From contig JAYOFO010000001.1 in assembly GCA_038117265.1 (NCBI GenBank), positions 1 to 64,000 on the forward strand: a stretch of 64,000 bases of DNA, written 5' to 3'. The notes under the pieces were generated by a model. That model was not told the DNA's origin. It worked only from the letters and a program-made list of their open reading frames with translations, and ran no database searches. Positions within the stretch are counted from its first letter, which is position 1, and each line of letters starts with the position of its first letter. The translations under genes were made by a program, and so were the position numbers. Positions 38,621-47,291 of the stretch are shown in pieces. This stretch comes from JAYPUG01 sp038117265 (GTDB lineage Bacteria > Pseudomonadota > Alphaproteobacteria > UBA6615).

Positions 38621-39880
38621 ATGGATTCCACCCGCCTCCGCATGATTCTCGCCATGGCGCCGGCCCTCGGGCTGGCGTTCATCCTGAGCCAGTTCATGCG
38701 CTCGGTCCCGGCTGTCATCGCCCCCAACCTGCGGACCGAACTCGGCCTCGACGCCGGCGCGCTGAGCGCGCTGCCCGCCGCGCTGTTCCTGGGCTCGGCG
38801 ATCATGCAACTGCCCGTCGGGGTGCTCTTCGACCGATTCGGCCCGCGCCGCACCGTGGCCGCCTTCGTGCTGATCACGGCGGCGGGCGTCGCCTGGTTCG
38901 CTTCGGCCAAAACCGCGGCGGGCCTGACCGCCGCGCTGCTGGTGACGGGCTGGGGCATCGCCCCGGTCTTCATGGGAACGATCGTCTTGCTGTCGCGCTG
39001 GGTGCCGCGCGACCGGCTGTCGACCGCCTCGGCGATCACCGTGGGAGTGGGCGGCACCGGCATGCTGCTGTCGGCCACCCCGTTCGCCGCCGCGACCGCA
39101 GCCTTTGGCTGGCGCGAGACCCTGTTCGTGGTTGCCGGATTCAACGTGTTCCTCGCACTCGCCGTGTACCTGACGACCCGCGACCGGCCGCCCGACACGC
39201 CCGAGCCGGCGGGCCCGCCCGAGACGCTGCTGCAGATCGCGCGCGGCCTGGGCGTCGTGCTGCGCGAACCGCGGATCTACGCGCTCGGCGCGCTGGCGGG
39301 GACGGCCGTGGGCTCGTTCCTGACCTTCCGGGCGCTTTGGATCGGCCCCTATCTCAACGACGTCCATGGCTCGGGCCTGATCGAACGCGGCAACCTGGTG
39401 TTCCTGGTCTCGCTCGCCTGGCTGGTCAGCGCCGTCGCCATCGGCCCGCTCGACCGGGTGTTCGACACGCGCCGCGGCGTGGTCAGCGTGGGGGTGCTGG
39501 CGATGACCGCCTGGTTCGCGGTGCTCGCCGCCGCCAGCGGCGTTTCCCTGACCGTTGCGGTCGCGCTGATGGTCGCGCTCGGCCTGTGCGCCGGCCTGTC
39601 CTCGCCGATCTTTGCCCATGCCCGCGCGCTGTTTCCCGACCGCTATGTCGGCCGGGTGGTCACGGCGATCAACCTGTTCATCTGGGGCGGCGTGTTCATC
39701 GTCCAGGTCGTCAGCGGGATCATCGTCGACCTGTTCCCCGCCGATGCGCAGGGCCACACGCCCGAGGTCGCCTACCGTGCGCTGTTTGGCGTGCTGGCGC
39801 TGCTGCTGCTGTTGGCCCTGGTCATGTACCGGCGCGTCGACGACGTGCCGCCGTCGCGGGATTCCGCCGAGCCCGGGTAA
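38621..39880 (+). CDS. MFS transporter
   Basis: 419-residue major facilitator with about twelve membrane helices. The A-like motif after TM2 reads GVLFDRFGPRRT, and a second half copy GPLDRVFDTRRG follows TM8. The first helix pair contains LSQFMRSVPAVIAPNL, as in the nitrate/cyanate or organic-acid MFS groups. The substrate is not predictable. Its 3' end overlaps the converging VanZ gene by 59 nt. Confidence 0.88.
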   Translation: MDSTRLRMILAMAPALGLAFILSQFMRSVPAVIAPNLRTELGLDAGALSALPAALFLGSAIMQLPVGVLFDRFGPRRTVAAFVLITAAGVAWFASAKTAAGLTAALLVTGWGIAPVFMGTIVLLSRWVPRDRLSTASAITVGVGGTGMLLSATPFAAATAAFGWRETLFVVAGFNVFLALAVYLTTRDRPPDTPEPAGPPETLLQIARGLGVVLREPRIYALGALAGTAVGSFLTFRALWIGPYLNDVHGSGLIERGNLVFLVSLAWLVSAVAIGPLDRVFDTRRGVVSVGVLAMTAWFAVLAAASGVSLTVAVALMVALGLCAGLSSPIFAHARALFPDRYVGRVVTAINLFIWGGVFIVQVVSGIIVDLFPADAQGHTPEVAYRALFGVLALLLLLALVMYRRVDDVPPSRDSAEPG

Positions 39881-40253
39881 GCGGCGGGCGCGGCCCGGGG
39901 CGCTCTGCCAAAACCCGCAGGACAATCCATGCCGCGGCGAGCCCCAGCGCGGCGCCGGCCGTATTCGCAACGCCGTCGGTGACGGAACCGTCGCGCATTG
40001 CCCAGCTCGCCTGGGCGACCTCGAGGAAAATGCCGATGCCGACGGCCGTCGTCGCGGCCATGATGCGGCGGTCCCAGTCGCGAAACCCGAGCCCGCCAGC
40101 GAGCGCGATGGCGCCATAGGCGATCAGATGGGCGAACTTGTCGGAGCCCTCCGGGCCCGGCACATCGACCCGCGGGACCAGCGACAGGATGGCCACCAGG
40201 ACCAGGCCCGCCAGGTAGGCGAGGGCATAGAGGCGGTTCGGCGGCCGGATCAT
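39822..40253 (-). CDS. VanZ-like membrane protein
   Basis: 143-residue protein with about four helices. The VanZ pattern is seen as SDKFAHLIAYGAIALAGG (about 40-57) and LEVAQASWAMRDGSVTDGVANTAGAALG (about 80-107), where acidic and Asn residues within the membrane are conserved. Function is unknown; the namesake adds low-level teicoplanin resistance. The start overlaps the stop of the upstream secreted-protein gene, and the 3' end overlaps the MFS gene. Confidence 0.82.
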   Translation of the reverse strand: MIRPPNRLYALAYLAGLVLVAILSLVPRVDVPGPEGSDKFAHLIAYGAIALAGGLGFRDWDRRIMAATTAVGIGIFLEVAQASWAMRDGSVTDGVANTAGAALGLAAAWIVLRVLAERPGPRPPLTRARRNPATAARRRRAGT

Positions 40254-40633
40254 TTCGCCGTTGCGCCCGTCGCCGGCGTGTAGGGCGCATCGCCGTTGAA
40301 GGCACAGGCGCCGCTGGTGTGCACGATCGCGTCGCCGATCCGCAGCGTCTCGAAATAGTCCGCGCCGTCGGATGCCACGGCGAGGTGGTTGCCCGCCCCG
40401 AAGTGCACCGTCACCCGCGCCGTGTCCGCCTCGATCGACGCGATCTCGAAGGTGACGCAGGTGTTCTGGTCGCAACGCCGGTAGGCGTCCTCGGTGTGGT
40501 CGATGAGGATCTGCGGCCAGGCGGGGTCCGCGGGCCGGCAAATCCAGCGGCCTGTCGCGTCGGCAACCGAGACGGCAAAGGCGGGGGTCGCCGCGAACAG
40601 GAGGACCAGGGCCGGCAGGAATGCGCGAATCAT
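40250..40633 (-). CDS. Small periplasmic protein, function unknown
   Basis: 127-residue protein with a signal peptide (about 1-20, ending AFA). The mature part has three spaced Cys (WICRPAD, RCDQNTC) plus one near the end (SGACAFNGD), suggesting two disulphides. No family is recognised. The stop overlaps the VanZ ATG (ATGA), so they are a coupled pair. Confidence 0.7.
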   Translation of the reverse strand: MIRAFLPALVLLFAATPAFAVSVADATGRWICRPADPAWPQILIDHTEDAYRRCDQNTCVTFEIASIEADTARVTVHFGAGNHLAVASDGADYFETLRIGDAIVHTSGACAFNGDAPYTPATGATAK

Positions 40634-40714
40634 GCCGCGAAACTAGCACATCGGCGCCGAAGCGGCGGGCCGATGGTTAACCGGATATCAACCGGTCGGC
40701 CCGAGACTGTTGCG

Positions 40715-41404
40715 ATGAAATCCCTTGCATCCCGCCCGCGCCAGAACCGCGCGCTGATCGTTGCCGGCGCCGGCGGTCATGGCCGCGTCTGCGTCGACGT
40801 GGCGCGCCGCTGCGGCTGGCAGGTCGCGGGATTTGTCGACCGCTGCCATCCGTGCGGAACCGAGGTCGCGGGCGCGCCGATCCTGGCCAACGACGAGACG
40901 GCGCTGTTCGCCGACTGGCCTGCGGACACGAGCCTGTTCGTCGCGCTGGGCGACAATGCCCGCCGGCTCGCCATCGTGCGCGAGGCGACCCGGCTGCGCA
41001 TCGACGTCGCCATCCTGGTCGATCCCGCCGCCATCGTCTCGCCGAGCGCGTCGCTCGCACCGGGCGTCGTTGTCATGCCGGGTGCCGTGGTCAACGCCGA
41101 GGCCCATGTCGGTACGGCCGCCATCGTCAACACCTCGGCGATCGTCGAACACGGCGTGAACCTGGGCGAGGGCGCGCACGTCGCCCCGGGTGCCTGCCTG
41201 ACCGGCGATGCCGTGGTCGGCGCCTAAGTGCTGGTCGCTGCCCATGCGACCGTGCTTCCCGGCGTGGTGATCGGTCCGCATGCCGTGGTCGGCGCCGGGG
41301 CCGTGGTTGTCGCCGACGTTCCCGGCCACACGACCGTGGCCGGCGTCCCCGCGCGCAAACGGCGCGCACCCGCGCCGAAGCTGGCGGTTCGGCGGGGCGA
41401 TTGA
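40715..41404 (+). pseudogene. NeuD-family sugar O-acyltransferase with in-frame TAA
   Basis: From the ATG at 40715 the frame reads as a NeuD/PglD-type acetyltransferase: an N-terminal Rossmann-like domain (IVAGAGGHGRVCVDVARRCGW) then a left-handed beta-helix of hexapeptide repeats (PGVVVMPGAVVNAEAHVG, NTSAIVEHGVNLGEGAHV). TAA at codon 171 (41225-41227) interrupts it after GDAVVGA. The same frame continues with ATVLPGVVIGPHAVVGAG and TTVAGVPARKRR to the natural end at 41404. The truncated 170-residue form lacks the last turns of the helix and the acetyl-CoA contacts. Confidence 0.75.
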
Positions 41405-41499
41405 CGCCGCGTCGACACCCGCGCGTTGTCGCGATGCATTGACTTCGCGGGCCGGGTTCGGAAGTCTCCGTAGCGCAACACAGCACCGCGCGGTCCCGC

Positions 41500-42165
41500 A
41501 TGTCCCAATCGCCCCACATCACCCTGTTCCACGTTCACAAGGACGCGATGAACGCCGCCGTCACCGCCTTCGCGCAGGACTGGCCCGAAGCCCGGATCAG
41601 CAATGTCCTGGAGGACGGGCTTTTCGAATGGGTGCGCGTGACCGGCGGCGTTGTCCCCGAGATGTACGGCGCGTTCCGCAACCTGACCGACTACATGGTC
41701 GAGCGGGGCACCGACGGCATCCTGTTCTCCTGTTCCGCGTTCCGCCCCTGCATCGAGGCGTGCATGGCCGAGCACGGCGGAATCCCGATGCTCAAGCCCA
41801 ACGACGCGATGATCGAGAAGGCCCTGGCGGCCGGCTCACACATCGCTGTGGTCGCGACCGTGGGGGCGACGATTCCCTCGATCGAGGTCGAGATCTCCGA
41901 AGCGGCCCAGGCGGCGGGGCGCACGGTTTCGTTGACGCCCCATGTGGTCGACGGGGCCTTCGACGCCATGGCCGAGGGCGACGGCGCCACCCACGACCGG
42001 CTGGTGGCCGAGGCGGCTGCGAAGATCGCGGATGCCGACGTGATCGTGCTGGCGCAGTTCACCCTGTCGCGCGCCGCTTCGTCGGTCGCGGCGGTCACGG
42101 ACATCCCGGTGCTGAACTCGCCGGGTGCGGCCGTGGAGAAGATGCGCGAACTGGTCGGCGGCTGA
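41500..42165 (+). CDS. Asp/Glu racemase superfamily protein
   Basis: 221-residue protein of the Asp/Glu/hydantoin racemase fold, two alpha/beta lobes. The first-lobe Cys is in GILFSCSAFRPCIEA (near 78). The equivalent second-lobe position reads IVLAQFTLSRA, with Gln rather than Cys, so a two-base racemase mechanism is unlikely. A one-Cys reaction as in maleate isomerase or arylmalonate decarboxylase relatives, or loss of function, is possible. The gene stands alone with a short gap to the broken NeuD gene. Confidence 0.8.
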   Translation: MSQSPHITLFHVHKDAMNAAVTAFAQDWPEARISNVLEDGLFEWVRVTGGVVPEMYGAFRNLTDYMVERGTDGILFSCSAFRPCIEACMAEHGGIPMLKPNDAMIEKALAAGSHIAVVATVGATIPSIEVEISEAAQAAGRTVSLTPHVVDGAFDAMAEGDGATHDRLVAEAAAKIADADVIVLAQFTLSRAASSVAAVTDIPVLNSPGAAVEKMRELVGG

Positions 42166-42174
42166 CGGTCCGCC

Positions 42175-42859
42175 TCAGCGGTCCTCGTCGGCTTTGCCGA
42201 GGCTTAGCGAGAACCCGGTGTTCGCCGGTGCGGTGGTGCCCCCGGCGGTGGCCGCAGGTTCCGGCTCGGGCGGCGGTGCGCCGCCCAGTATCGAACGGAG
42301 CTTGCGATAGACCGCGCGGATGGCGCGGAAGATCTTGGGCAGCAGCCAGATCATCAGCAGGATGAACAGGCCCAGCAGCACGACGAAGACCCAAGGGTGA
42401 TGCAGCGCCGCCCACAGCCCGCCGATCACCGCCAGATCCTCGAGGATCGAGGCCGTCCAGTTGCTGACCGGTTCGGGCGAGGTGTTGATGGCGAGCCGCG
42501 TGCCCGCCTTGGTGAAATGGGTCGCACCGGCCAGCGAGCCGCCGGCGATCGCCGCGGCCAGTTCGGCGCCCGCGCTCACCGCCGGCCGCGAGGATCGCGC
42601 CGGCCGGAATGCGAATGAAGGTGTGGAGCGTGTCCCAGCCGGAATCGACGCCGGACACCTTGTCGGCGAAGAACTCGACGAAGAACATGAAGCCCGCCGC
42701 ACCGATGACCAGCGGGTTGGTCAGGATCTCAAGATCGGGGGGCAGGGCGACGTTACCCGTCGCGCCCATCAGGCCGAGCGTGGCGATCGCCGCGTAGAGG
42801 TTGATCCCGCTGGCCCAGGCGACCCCCATCGTCAGGGCGATGGTTTCGACGACACCCAT
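42175..42859 (-). pseudogene. DUF4126 membrane protein, frameshifted
   Basis: The N-terminal 95 codons (ALTMGVAWASGINLYAAIAT, FFVEFFADKVSGVDSGWDT, IPAGAILAAG) and the C-terminal part (AVSAGAELAAAIAGGSL, THFTKAGTRLAINTSPEP, then two helices and a Pro-rich tail) belong to one DUF4126 protein but lie in different frames. The shift is in a GC-rich run near 42578-42585 (net one base extra or two missing). Neither half alone is a complete member. DUF4126 proteins are small multi-span membrane proteins of unknown role. The error could be real or due to assembly of a GC-rich repeat. Confidence 0.75.
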
Positions 42860-42988
42860 TCAGCGTCTTCCGATTTCGTGTGCTCCGCTACCCCAGCACT
42901 TTGGGGCATAGGCACACGGTTTCAATGGACGATTCGCCCGCGCCCCACAATCGCCGCATTGTCGAGAGCCCAGTGCCGCGGGCGTTTG

Positions 42989-43759
42989 TCAGGCGGGTTT
43001 GGCGCGGTTCCGCCAGCCTCCGAACAGCCAGACGAAGAGCGGCTTGTAGGCGGTCTCGGCGCGTGAACGCGCACCGGCGGTCATCAGATTTTCCTCGAGC
43101 ACCCGGTCGGGCCCGCGGTTTTCGATGCCGATATCGCACAACCGGTCGAACATGCGGATGGCGATGTCCCAGTACCGGTTTTCGGCGACCGGCACGTCGG
43201 CGACACGCGCACAGTCGACGATCATGACTGCGGCGGCGCCGGCGATGAATTCGGGCGTGCCGCGCGCGCAGGCGCGCAGCAGGTAGCGAAGGTCGGCCAG
43301 GCGGCCGCGATCGACGCCATGACGGCGACCTGTCGCATGAAGTTCATGCAACAAGGCATTGAAATCGAACGAATCATCCGGCGTGATTGGCATGCGTGGC
43401 AGATCGGAGATGGCGGCACCGTCCGCACCGGCGTCTTCCATCGCGTAGGCGAAGACCTCGTTGACGCAGACCCGCGCGAGCAGCCAGGCGCGCTCGCGGC
43501 TGCGGCCGTCATTGGTGCCGATGATCTGCGGCGCGAAGAGCTTGAGCCCCTGGCGGGTGTCGCAATCGACGGTGTCGTTGATCTTGATGGCGAAGGACGC
43601 CATGACCGGACACGCCGTCGCGGGCCGTTCGGTGTGCCGGTCGCCGGCCAGCAGGGCGACGAGCGACATCACGCAGAGTTCCGATTCCCGGCGCTCGCCG
43701 ACGCGCGGGACGAGTTCGATCTGCCGAAACAGACTTTCGACGTTGCGATCAGGCGTCAT
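42989..43759 (-). CDS. Hypothetical protein
   Basis: 256-residue soluble protein, not recognised. It is helical, with Cys in ELCVMSLVAL, TACPVMASFAI, RVCVNEVFAYAM and LLRACARGTPEF, and ends with a basic and aromatic stretch (FVWLFGGWRNRAKPA) that might touch a membrane. No signal peptide and no nucleotide-binding motif is seen. It is monocistronic, divergent from the alpha/beta hydrolase gene. The base composition matches its neighbours. Confidence 0.65.
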   Translation of the reverse strand: MTPDRNVESLFRQIELVPRVGERRESELCVMSLVALLAGDRHTERPATACPVMASFAIKINDTVDCDTRQGLKLFAPQIIGTNDGRSRERAWLLARVCVNEVFAYAMEDAGADGAAISDLPRMPITPDDSFDFNALLHELHATGRRHGVDRGRLADLRYLLRACARGTPEFIAGAAAVMIVDCARVADVPVAENRYWDIAIRMFDRLCDIGIENRGPDRVLEENLMTAGARSRAETAYKPLFVWLFGGWRNRAKPA

Positions 43760-43851
43760 AATCAGAAACCCTAGTGCAAGAATCGCAGACCGTCTACGAG
43801 TGCGATATCACGGTTTCTTGCGCAAAACGGGCGAAACGGGGACACCGAGCC

Positions 43852-44703
43852 ATGGTCGAGATCGAACGGAACGTCGTGCGGGCGAACGGAATCAACCAGC
43901 ATTACCGGGCCTGCGGCGCCGGACCGGCGCTGGTGCTGCTGCATGGCTGGCCACAGACATCCTATTCGTGGCGCAAGGTGATGCCGCTCCTGGCCCCGCA
44001 CTATCGCTGCATCGCGCCCGACCTGCGCGGCATGGGCGATACCGACAAGCCGGTCTCGGGCTACGACATGCGCACCGTGGCGACCGACATTCACGCGCTC
44101 ATAGAGGTGCTAGGGCTGGAGGATGTCTACATGATCGGCGCCGACTGGGGCGGGCTGGTCGCGCGGCGATACGCGCTCGACCGGCCGGGCGCGCTCGACC
44201 GGCTGTGCATCGTCGACATCGTGCCCCACGATCAGATCTTCGCAAACTTCACGCCGTCCTATGCGCGCGGCGCCTGGCACTATTTCTGGAATGCCGTCCC
44301 CGACCTGCCCGAGAAGCTGGTCGCCCATGACGTCCGGGGCTTCCTGCAGGCGTTCTTCCGGCCCAAGACCCACAATCCCGAGACCCTCGACGAATTCATC
44401 GACGAATACGCCCGCGCCTACTCCAAGCCAGGCGCCCTGCGCGGCGGTTTTGCCTACTACAAGGCGATGTTCGACGAGAACCCCGCGCTCGACGCCGAGA
44501 ACCCCGACGCGCGGATCGCCGAGCCGGTGCACTGCGTGTGGGGCAACAGTGGCGGCATGGGCGGCCCCTTCGATGTGCTCGCCATGTGGCGCTCGGTGGC
44601 ACCGGACGTGACGGGGCGGGGACTCGACGAATGCGGGCATTATGTCCACGAGGAACGGCCCGTAGACCTCGCCGCCGAGATCATTGCGTTCGGCGAGGCC
44701 TGA
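43852..44703 (+). CDS. Alpha/beta hydrolase (epoxide hydrolase/haloacetate dehalogenase type)
   Basis: 283-residue alpha/beta hydrolase. The oxyanion-side motif is LLHGWPQTSYSW (near 33). The nucleophile elbow GADWGG carries Asp rather than Ser, as in epoxide hydrolases and dehalogenases. The cap region (WHYFWNAVPDLPEKL) and the late CGHYVHEE with the catalytic His follow. The ATG at 43852 is used; the 26 residues before it match nothing. The exact substrate (epoxide or haloacid) cannot be told from sequence alone. Confidence 0.85.
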   Translation: MVEIERNVVRANGINQHYRACGAGPALVLLHGWPQTSYSWRKVMPLLAPHYRCIAPDLRGMGDTDKPVSGYDMRTVATDIHALIEVLGLEDVYMIGADWGGLVARRYALDRPGALDRLCIVDIVPHDQIFANFTPSYARGAWHYFWNAVPDLPEKLVAHDVRGFLQAFFRPKTHNPETLDEFIDEYARAYSKPGALRGGFAYYKAMFDENPALDAENPDARIAEPVHCVWGNSGGMGGPFDVLAMWRSVAPDVTGRGLDECGHYVHEERPVDLAAEIIAFGEA

Positions 44704-44735
44704 ACGGGCGCCAGGAAACGGGAATTCCGCCCGCG

Positions 44736-45101
44736 ATGAGCGACGCCACCATCGACGATCTCTCGACAGAGCAGCTGGCGGCGGTGGTAGAACTGCAGCG
44801 GGTCGAACTCAACCGGCTGCTGGGCGAACAGCGCCGCCTCAACGACCGGATCGACAAGCTCCTGGATTTGCAGGAGCGCGAACAGGTTCTGCGTCAGCAG
44901 ATGCAGGGTGCGCTCGACCGGCTGGCCGAGCAGCGCATGGCTGCGCCGCCGGCCGAGACGGGTACCCACAGCGCCACATTGCTGATCGAAGACCGTCTGA
45001 AGCGTTCGGAACGCCGGTTCGCCGCGCTGCGCACGGCCGTCGGCCATCTCGTGATCCTGCTCGAGCGCCAGCGCCGAAGCGGAGATGCCGCCTCGGTCTA
45101 G
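44736..45101 (+). CDS. Coiled-coil protein, function unknown
   Basis: 121-residue soluble protein with heptad-rich helices (about 10-65: TEQLAAVVELQRVELNRLLG, QEREQVLRQQMQGALDRLAE), a Pro/Thr break and a second helix (about 90-118). No membrane segment is seen. It starts 32 nt after the hydrolase gene and converges with the universal stress protein gene. The start at 44736 is inferred from the family-like DDLSTEQLAAV opening; the ribosome site is weak. Confidence 0.6.
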   Translation: MSDATIDDLSTEQLAAVVELQRVELNRLLGEQRRLNDRIDKLLDLQEREQVLRQQMQGALDRLAEQRMAAPPAETGTHSATLLIEDRLKRSERRFAALRTAVGHLVILLERQRRSGDAASV

Positions 45102-45117
45102 CCGGCGCGGGCGCCAC

Positions 45118-45981
45118 TCAGTGGGCCATGAAGACCGGTATTTCAGCCGCCGACAGGATTTCGCTGGTCGCGCCGCCGAAGATCATCTGGCGCAGCCGGC
45201 TCTGGGTGTAGCCGCCCTTGATCAGCATGTCGCCGCCCAGGCTGGCCGTCTCGGACAGGATCACCCGTCCGGCTTCGGCCGCCGACCGGCGCCCCGGCAC
45301 CTCGCGCACCTCCACGGTGACGTCATCTCGGGCCAGGTTGAGCCGCACATCGTCCGCCGTGGGTCCGGGGACCATGCCGCCCTCGACCGCCAGCACGGTG
45401 ACCTTGTCGGCCTCGCGCAGCAGCGGCTTGGCGAAGGCGATGGCGCGTGCCGTCTCGGTGCCGCCGTTCCAGGCGACCACGATGTGGCGGCCGATCTGTT
45501 CGGGTGCGGCAGGCGGTGCGATCAGGATCGGGCGGCCCGACTCGAACAGGACCGTCTCGAGCGTGTTCATCGCCGGTGTCATCGCACCCGGCATCGGCCG
45601 GCCGACCACGGTCAGGTCGAACACGCGCGCACGTTGGCCGAAGATGCCGATGCCCGAGGCCTCGTCTTCGATCCAACGGGCCGAAAGGTGGGCCTCGCCG
45701 GCCTGCGGGGCAGGGATGCCGTTGTCCGCAACGAACTTGTCGAACGCTTCGTGCAGGCGCGCGGCGCGCGAACGCTGCTCCTGCTCGAATTGTTCCTCGG
45801 TCCCGGAAAGCGCTGCCGCGCCACCCTCGAACCCGACCGCCACGGCGCCGGCCAGGGTCGGGCGGATGCACAGACCCTCGATGTAGGAATCGTACCGGCG
45901 CGCAAAAATCAGCGCCGTCGCCAGGACGGATGGAAGAACCTCGCTCTCTTCGAGCGGGACCAGAATCGAACTGAACGCCAT
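45118..45981 (-). CDS. Universal stress protein (tandem UspA domains)
   Basis: 287-residue protein with two Usp folds. FSSILVPLEESEVLPSVLATAL opens the first, and HIVVAWNGGTETARAIAFA opens the second, which ends LIKGGYTQSRLRQMIFGGATSEIL, where G-G-x-x-x-x-R-x-x-x-G-x-x-S/T is the ATP-binding pattern. The first domain lacks a full version of this motif. The start at 45981 has a GAGGGAGG ribosome site; the longer frame upstream overlaps the tRNA genes and is rejected. Regulation is usually by general stress. Confidence 0.9.
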   Translation of the reverse strand: MAFSSILVPLEESEVLPSVLATALIFARRYDSYIEGLCIRPTLAGAVAVGFEGGAAALSGTEEQFEQEQRSRAARLHEAFDKFVADNGIPAPQAGEAHLSARWIEDEASGIGIFGQRARVFDLTVVGRPMPGAMTPAMNTLETVLFESGRPILIAPPAAPEQIGRHIVVAWNGGTETARAIAFAKPLLREADKVTVLAVEGGMVPGPTADDVRLNLARDDVTVEVREVPGRRSAAEAGRVILSETASLGGDMLIKGGYTQSRLRQMIFGGATSEILSAAEIPVFMAH

Positions 45982-46121
45982 GGTGCCTCCCTCGCGCACG
46001 GCATCTTTTTTATTTTCGATAATGCGCTTCGTCGCTGGGGCTGGCAACCGATGTCTGGTTCGCACGCCAACGGTTGCATCGCCGAAGGCCATCGGGTAAG
46101 AAGCCGCGCTCCCGTACCGGC

Positions 46122-46208
46122 GCGGCAGTGGCGGAATTGGTAGACGCGCAACGTTGAGGGCGTTGTGGGCGAAAGCCCGTGGAGGTTCAAGTCCTCTCTG
46201 CCGCACCA
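46122..46208 (+). tRNA. tRNA-Leu(GAG)
   Basis: 87-nt class II tRNA with encoded CCA. The acceptor GCGGCAG pairs with CTGCCGC, the anticodon arm CAACG-TTGAGGG-CGTTG gives GAG, and a long variable arm is present (GGGCGAAAGCCC region). Confidence 0.97.
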
Positions 46209-46233
46209 AATTCGGGAACAGATATCGGGCCAC

Positions 46234-46320
46234 GCGGCAGTGGCGGAATTGGTAGACGCGCTAGCTTCAGGTGCTAGTGATCGAAAGGTCGTGGAGGTTC
46301 AAGTCCTCTCTGCCGCACCA
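46234..46320 (+). tRNA. tRNA-Leu(CAG)
   Basis: 87-nt class II tRNA, 25 nt after tRNA-Leu(GAG) and identical to it in the acceptor, D and T arms. The anticodon arm CTAGC-TTCAGGT-GCTAG gives CAG, and the variable arm differs. A tandem duplicate that diverged in the anticodon. Confidence 0.97.
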
Positions 46321-46445
46321 CCCCGCTCTCATCGAGCGCCGGGGGGTGCACCGCCCGATATCTCGATTTCCGGACATTCCCCCGCGAACGCACCACATTG
46401 GCATGGCAGACCGGCCGCGGGTTACCTATATCTGCGTGACGAGGG

Positions 46446-47291
46446 ATGGCGGTAATGGCGGACAAGCCCAAGAAGCGTGACAAGAAGGACCGGGTCGGCC
46501 TCGGCGGTCGCTCGAGGTTCAGCGTGGGCGCGCGCCTGCGCGGCTATTTCTTTGCCGGCCTGCTGACGGTCGCGCCCATCGGGCTGACCTTCTGGCTGTT
46601 CTGGGTCCTGCTCAAGTTCATCGACTCCCGGGTCACCCCGCTGATTCCGGCGAAGTACAACCCGAACACCTATCTCCACGCCTATCTGCCGGTCGATTTC
46701 TCGATCCCGGGTGTCGGGCTGATCGTCCTGATCGTCGTCCTGATCCTCGTCGGGGCGCTGACCAGGGTGCTGCTGGGCCGCTGGCTCGTGCGCATGAGCG
46801 AACAGGCGCTCAACCGCATGCCGGTGGTGCGCAGCGTCTACAGCGCGACCAAGCAGATCGTCGAGACGGTGTTGAAGCGCCAGTCCGAGGCGTTCCGCCA
46901 GGTCGTCCTGTTCGAATATCCGCGCCGGGGAACCTGGGCGATCGGCTTCGTGACCGGCGTCACCAAGGGCGAGGTCCAGAACCTGACCGGTGACGAGGTG
47001 GTCAACGTCTTCCTGCCGACGACCCCGAACCCGACCTCGGGATACCTGCTGTTCGTCCCGCGCCGCGAACTGGTCCCTCTCTCGATGTCGGTGGAGGAGG
47101 GGATCAAGATGATCATCTCCGGCGGCATCGTCACGCCGCCCGACCGGCGCAGCCTCGACCAGCAGCAGATCAAGCGCGTCGCGTCGGCCGACGGCGACAC
47201 GCCGACCATCGGGCCCAACTCCGGCATGAGCGCGGTCGAGGGAATCGCCCCGCCGGAGCCGCCCAAAACGGGCACCGGCGAAGGCGCCTGA
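46446..47291 (+). CDS. DUF502 membrane protein
   Basis: 281-residue protein. A basic N-terminus is followed by two membrane helices (about 35-60 and 88-112) and a cytoplasmic domain with the family hallmarks MPVVRSVYSATKQIVETVL (near 128), TWAIGFVTGVTKG, and VFLPTTPNPTSGYLLFVPRRE (near 196), then a disordered Pro/Gly tail. Function is unknown. The ATG at 46446 or the one at 46455 may be the true start; GAGGG suits the second. It runs tail to tail with recG (1 nt). Confidence 0.88.
   Translation: MAVMADKPKKRDKKDRVGLGGRSRFSVGARLRGYFFAGLLTVAPIGLTFWLFWVLLKFIDSRVTPLIPAKYNPNTYLHAYLPVDFSIPGVGLIVLIVVLILVGALTRVLLGRWLVRMSEQALNRMPVVRSVYSATKQIVETVLKRQSEAFRQVVLFEYPRRGTWAIGFVTGVTKGEVQNLTGDEVVNVFLPTTPNPTSGYLLFVPRRELVPLSMSVEEGIKMIISGGIVTPPDRRSLDQQQIKRVASADGDTPTIGPNSGMSAVEGIAPPEPPKTGTGEGA

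Noticed and set aside
46122..46320. The two similar tRNA-Leu stretches as a mobile-element target duplication
   Set aside because: They are complete tRNA genes with different anticodons and variable arms; simple tandem gene duplication is enough.
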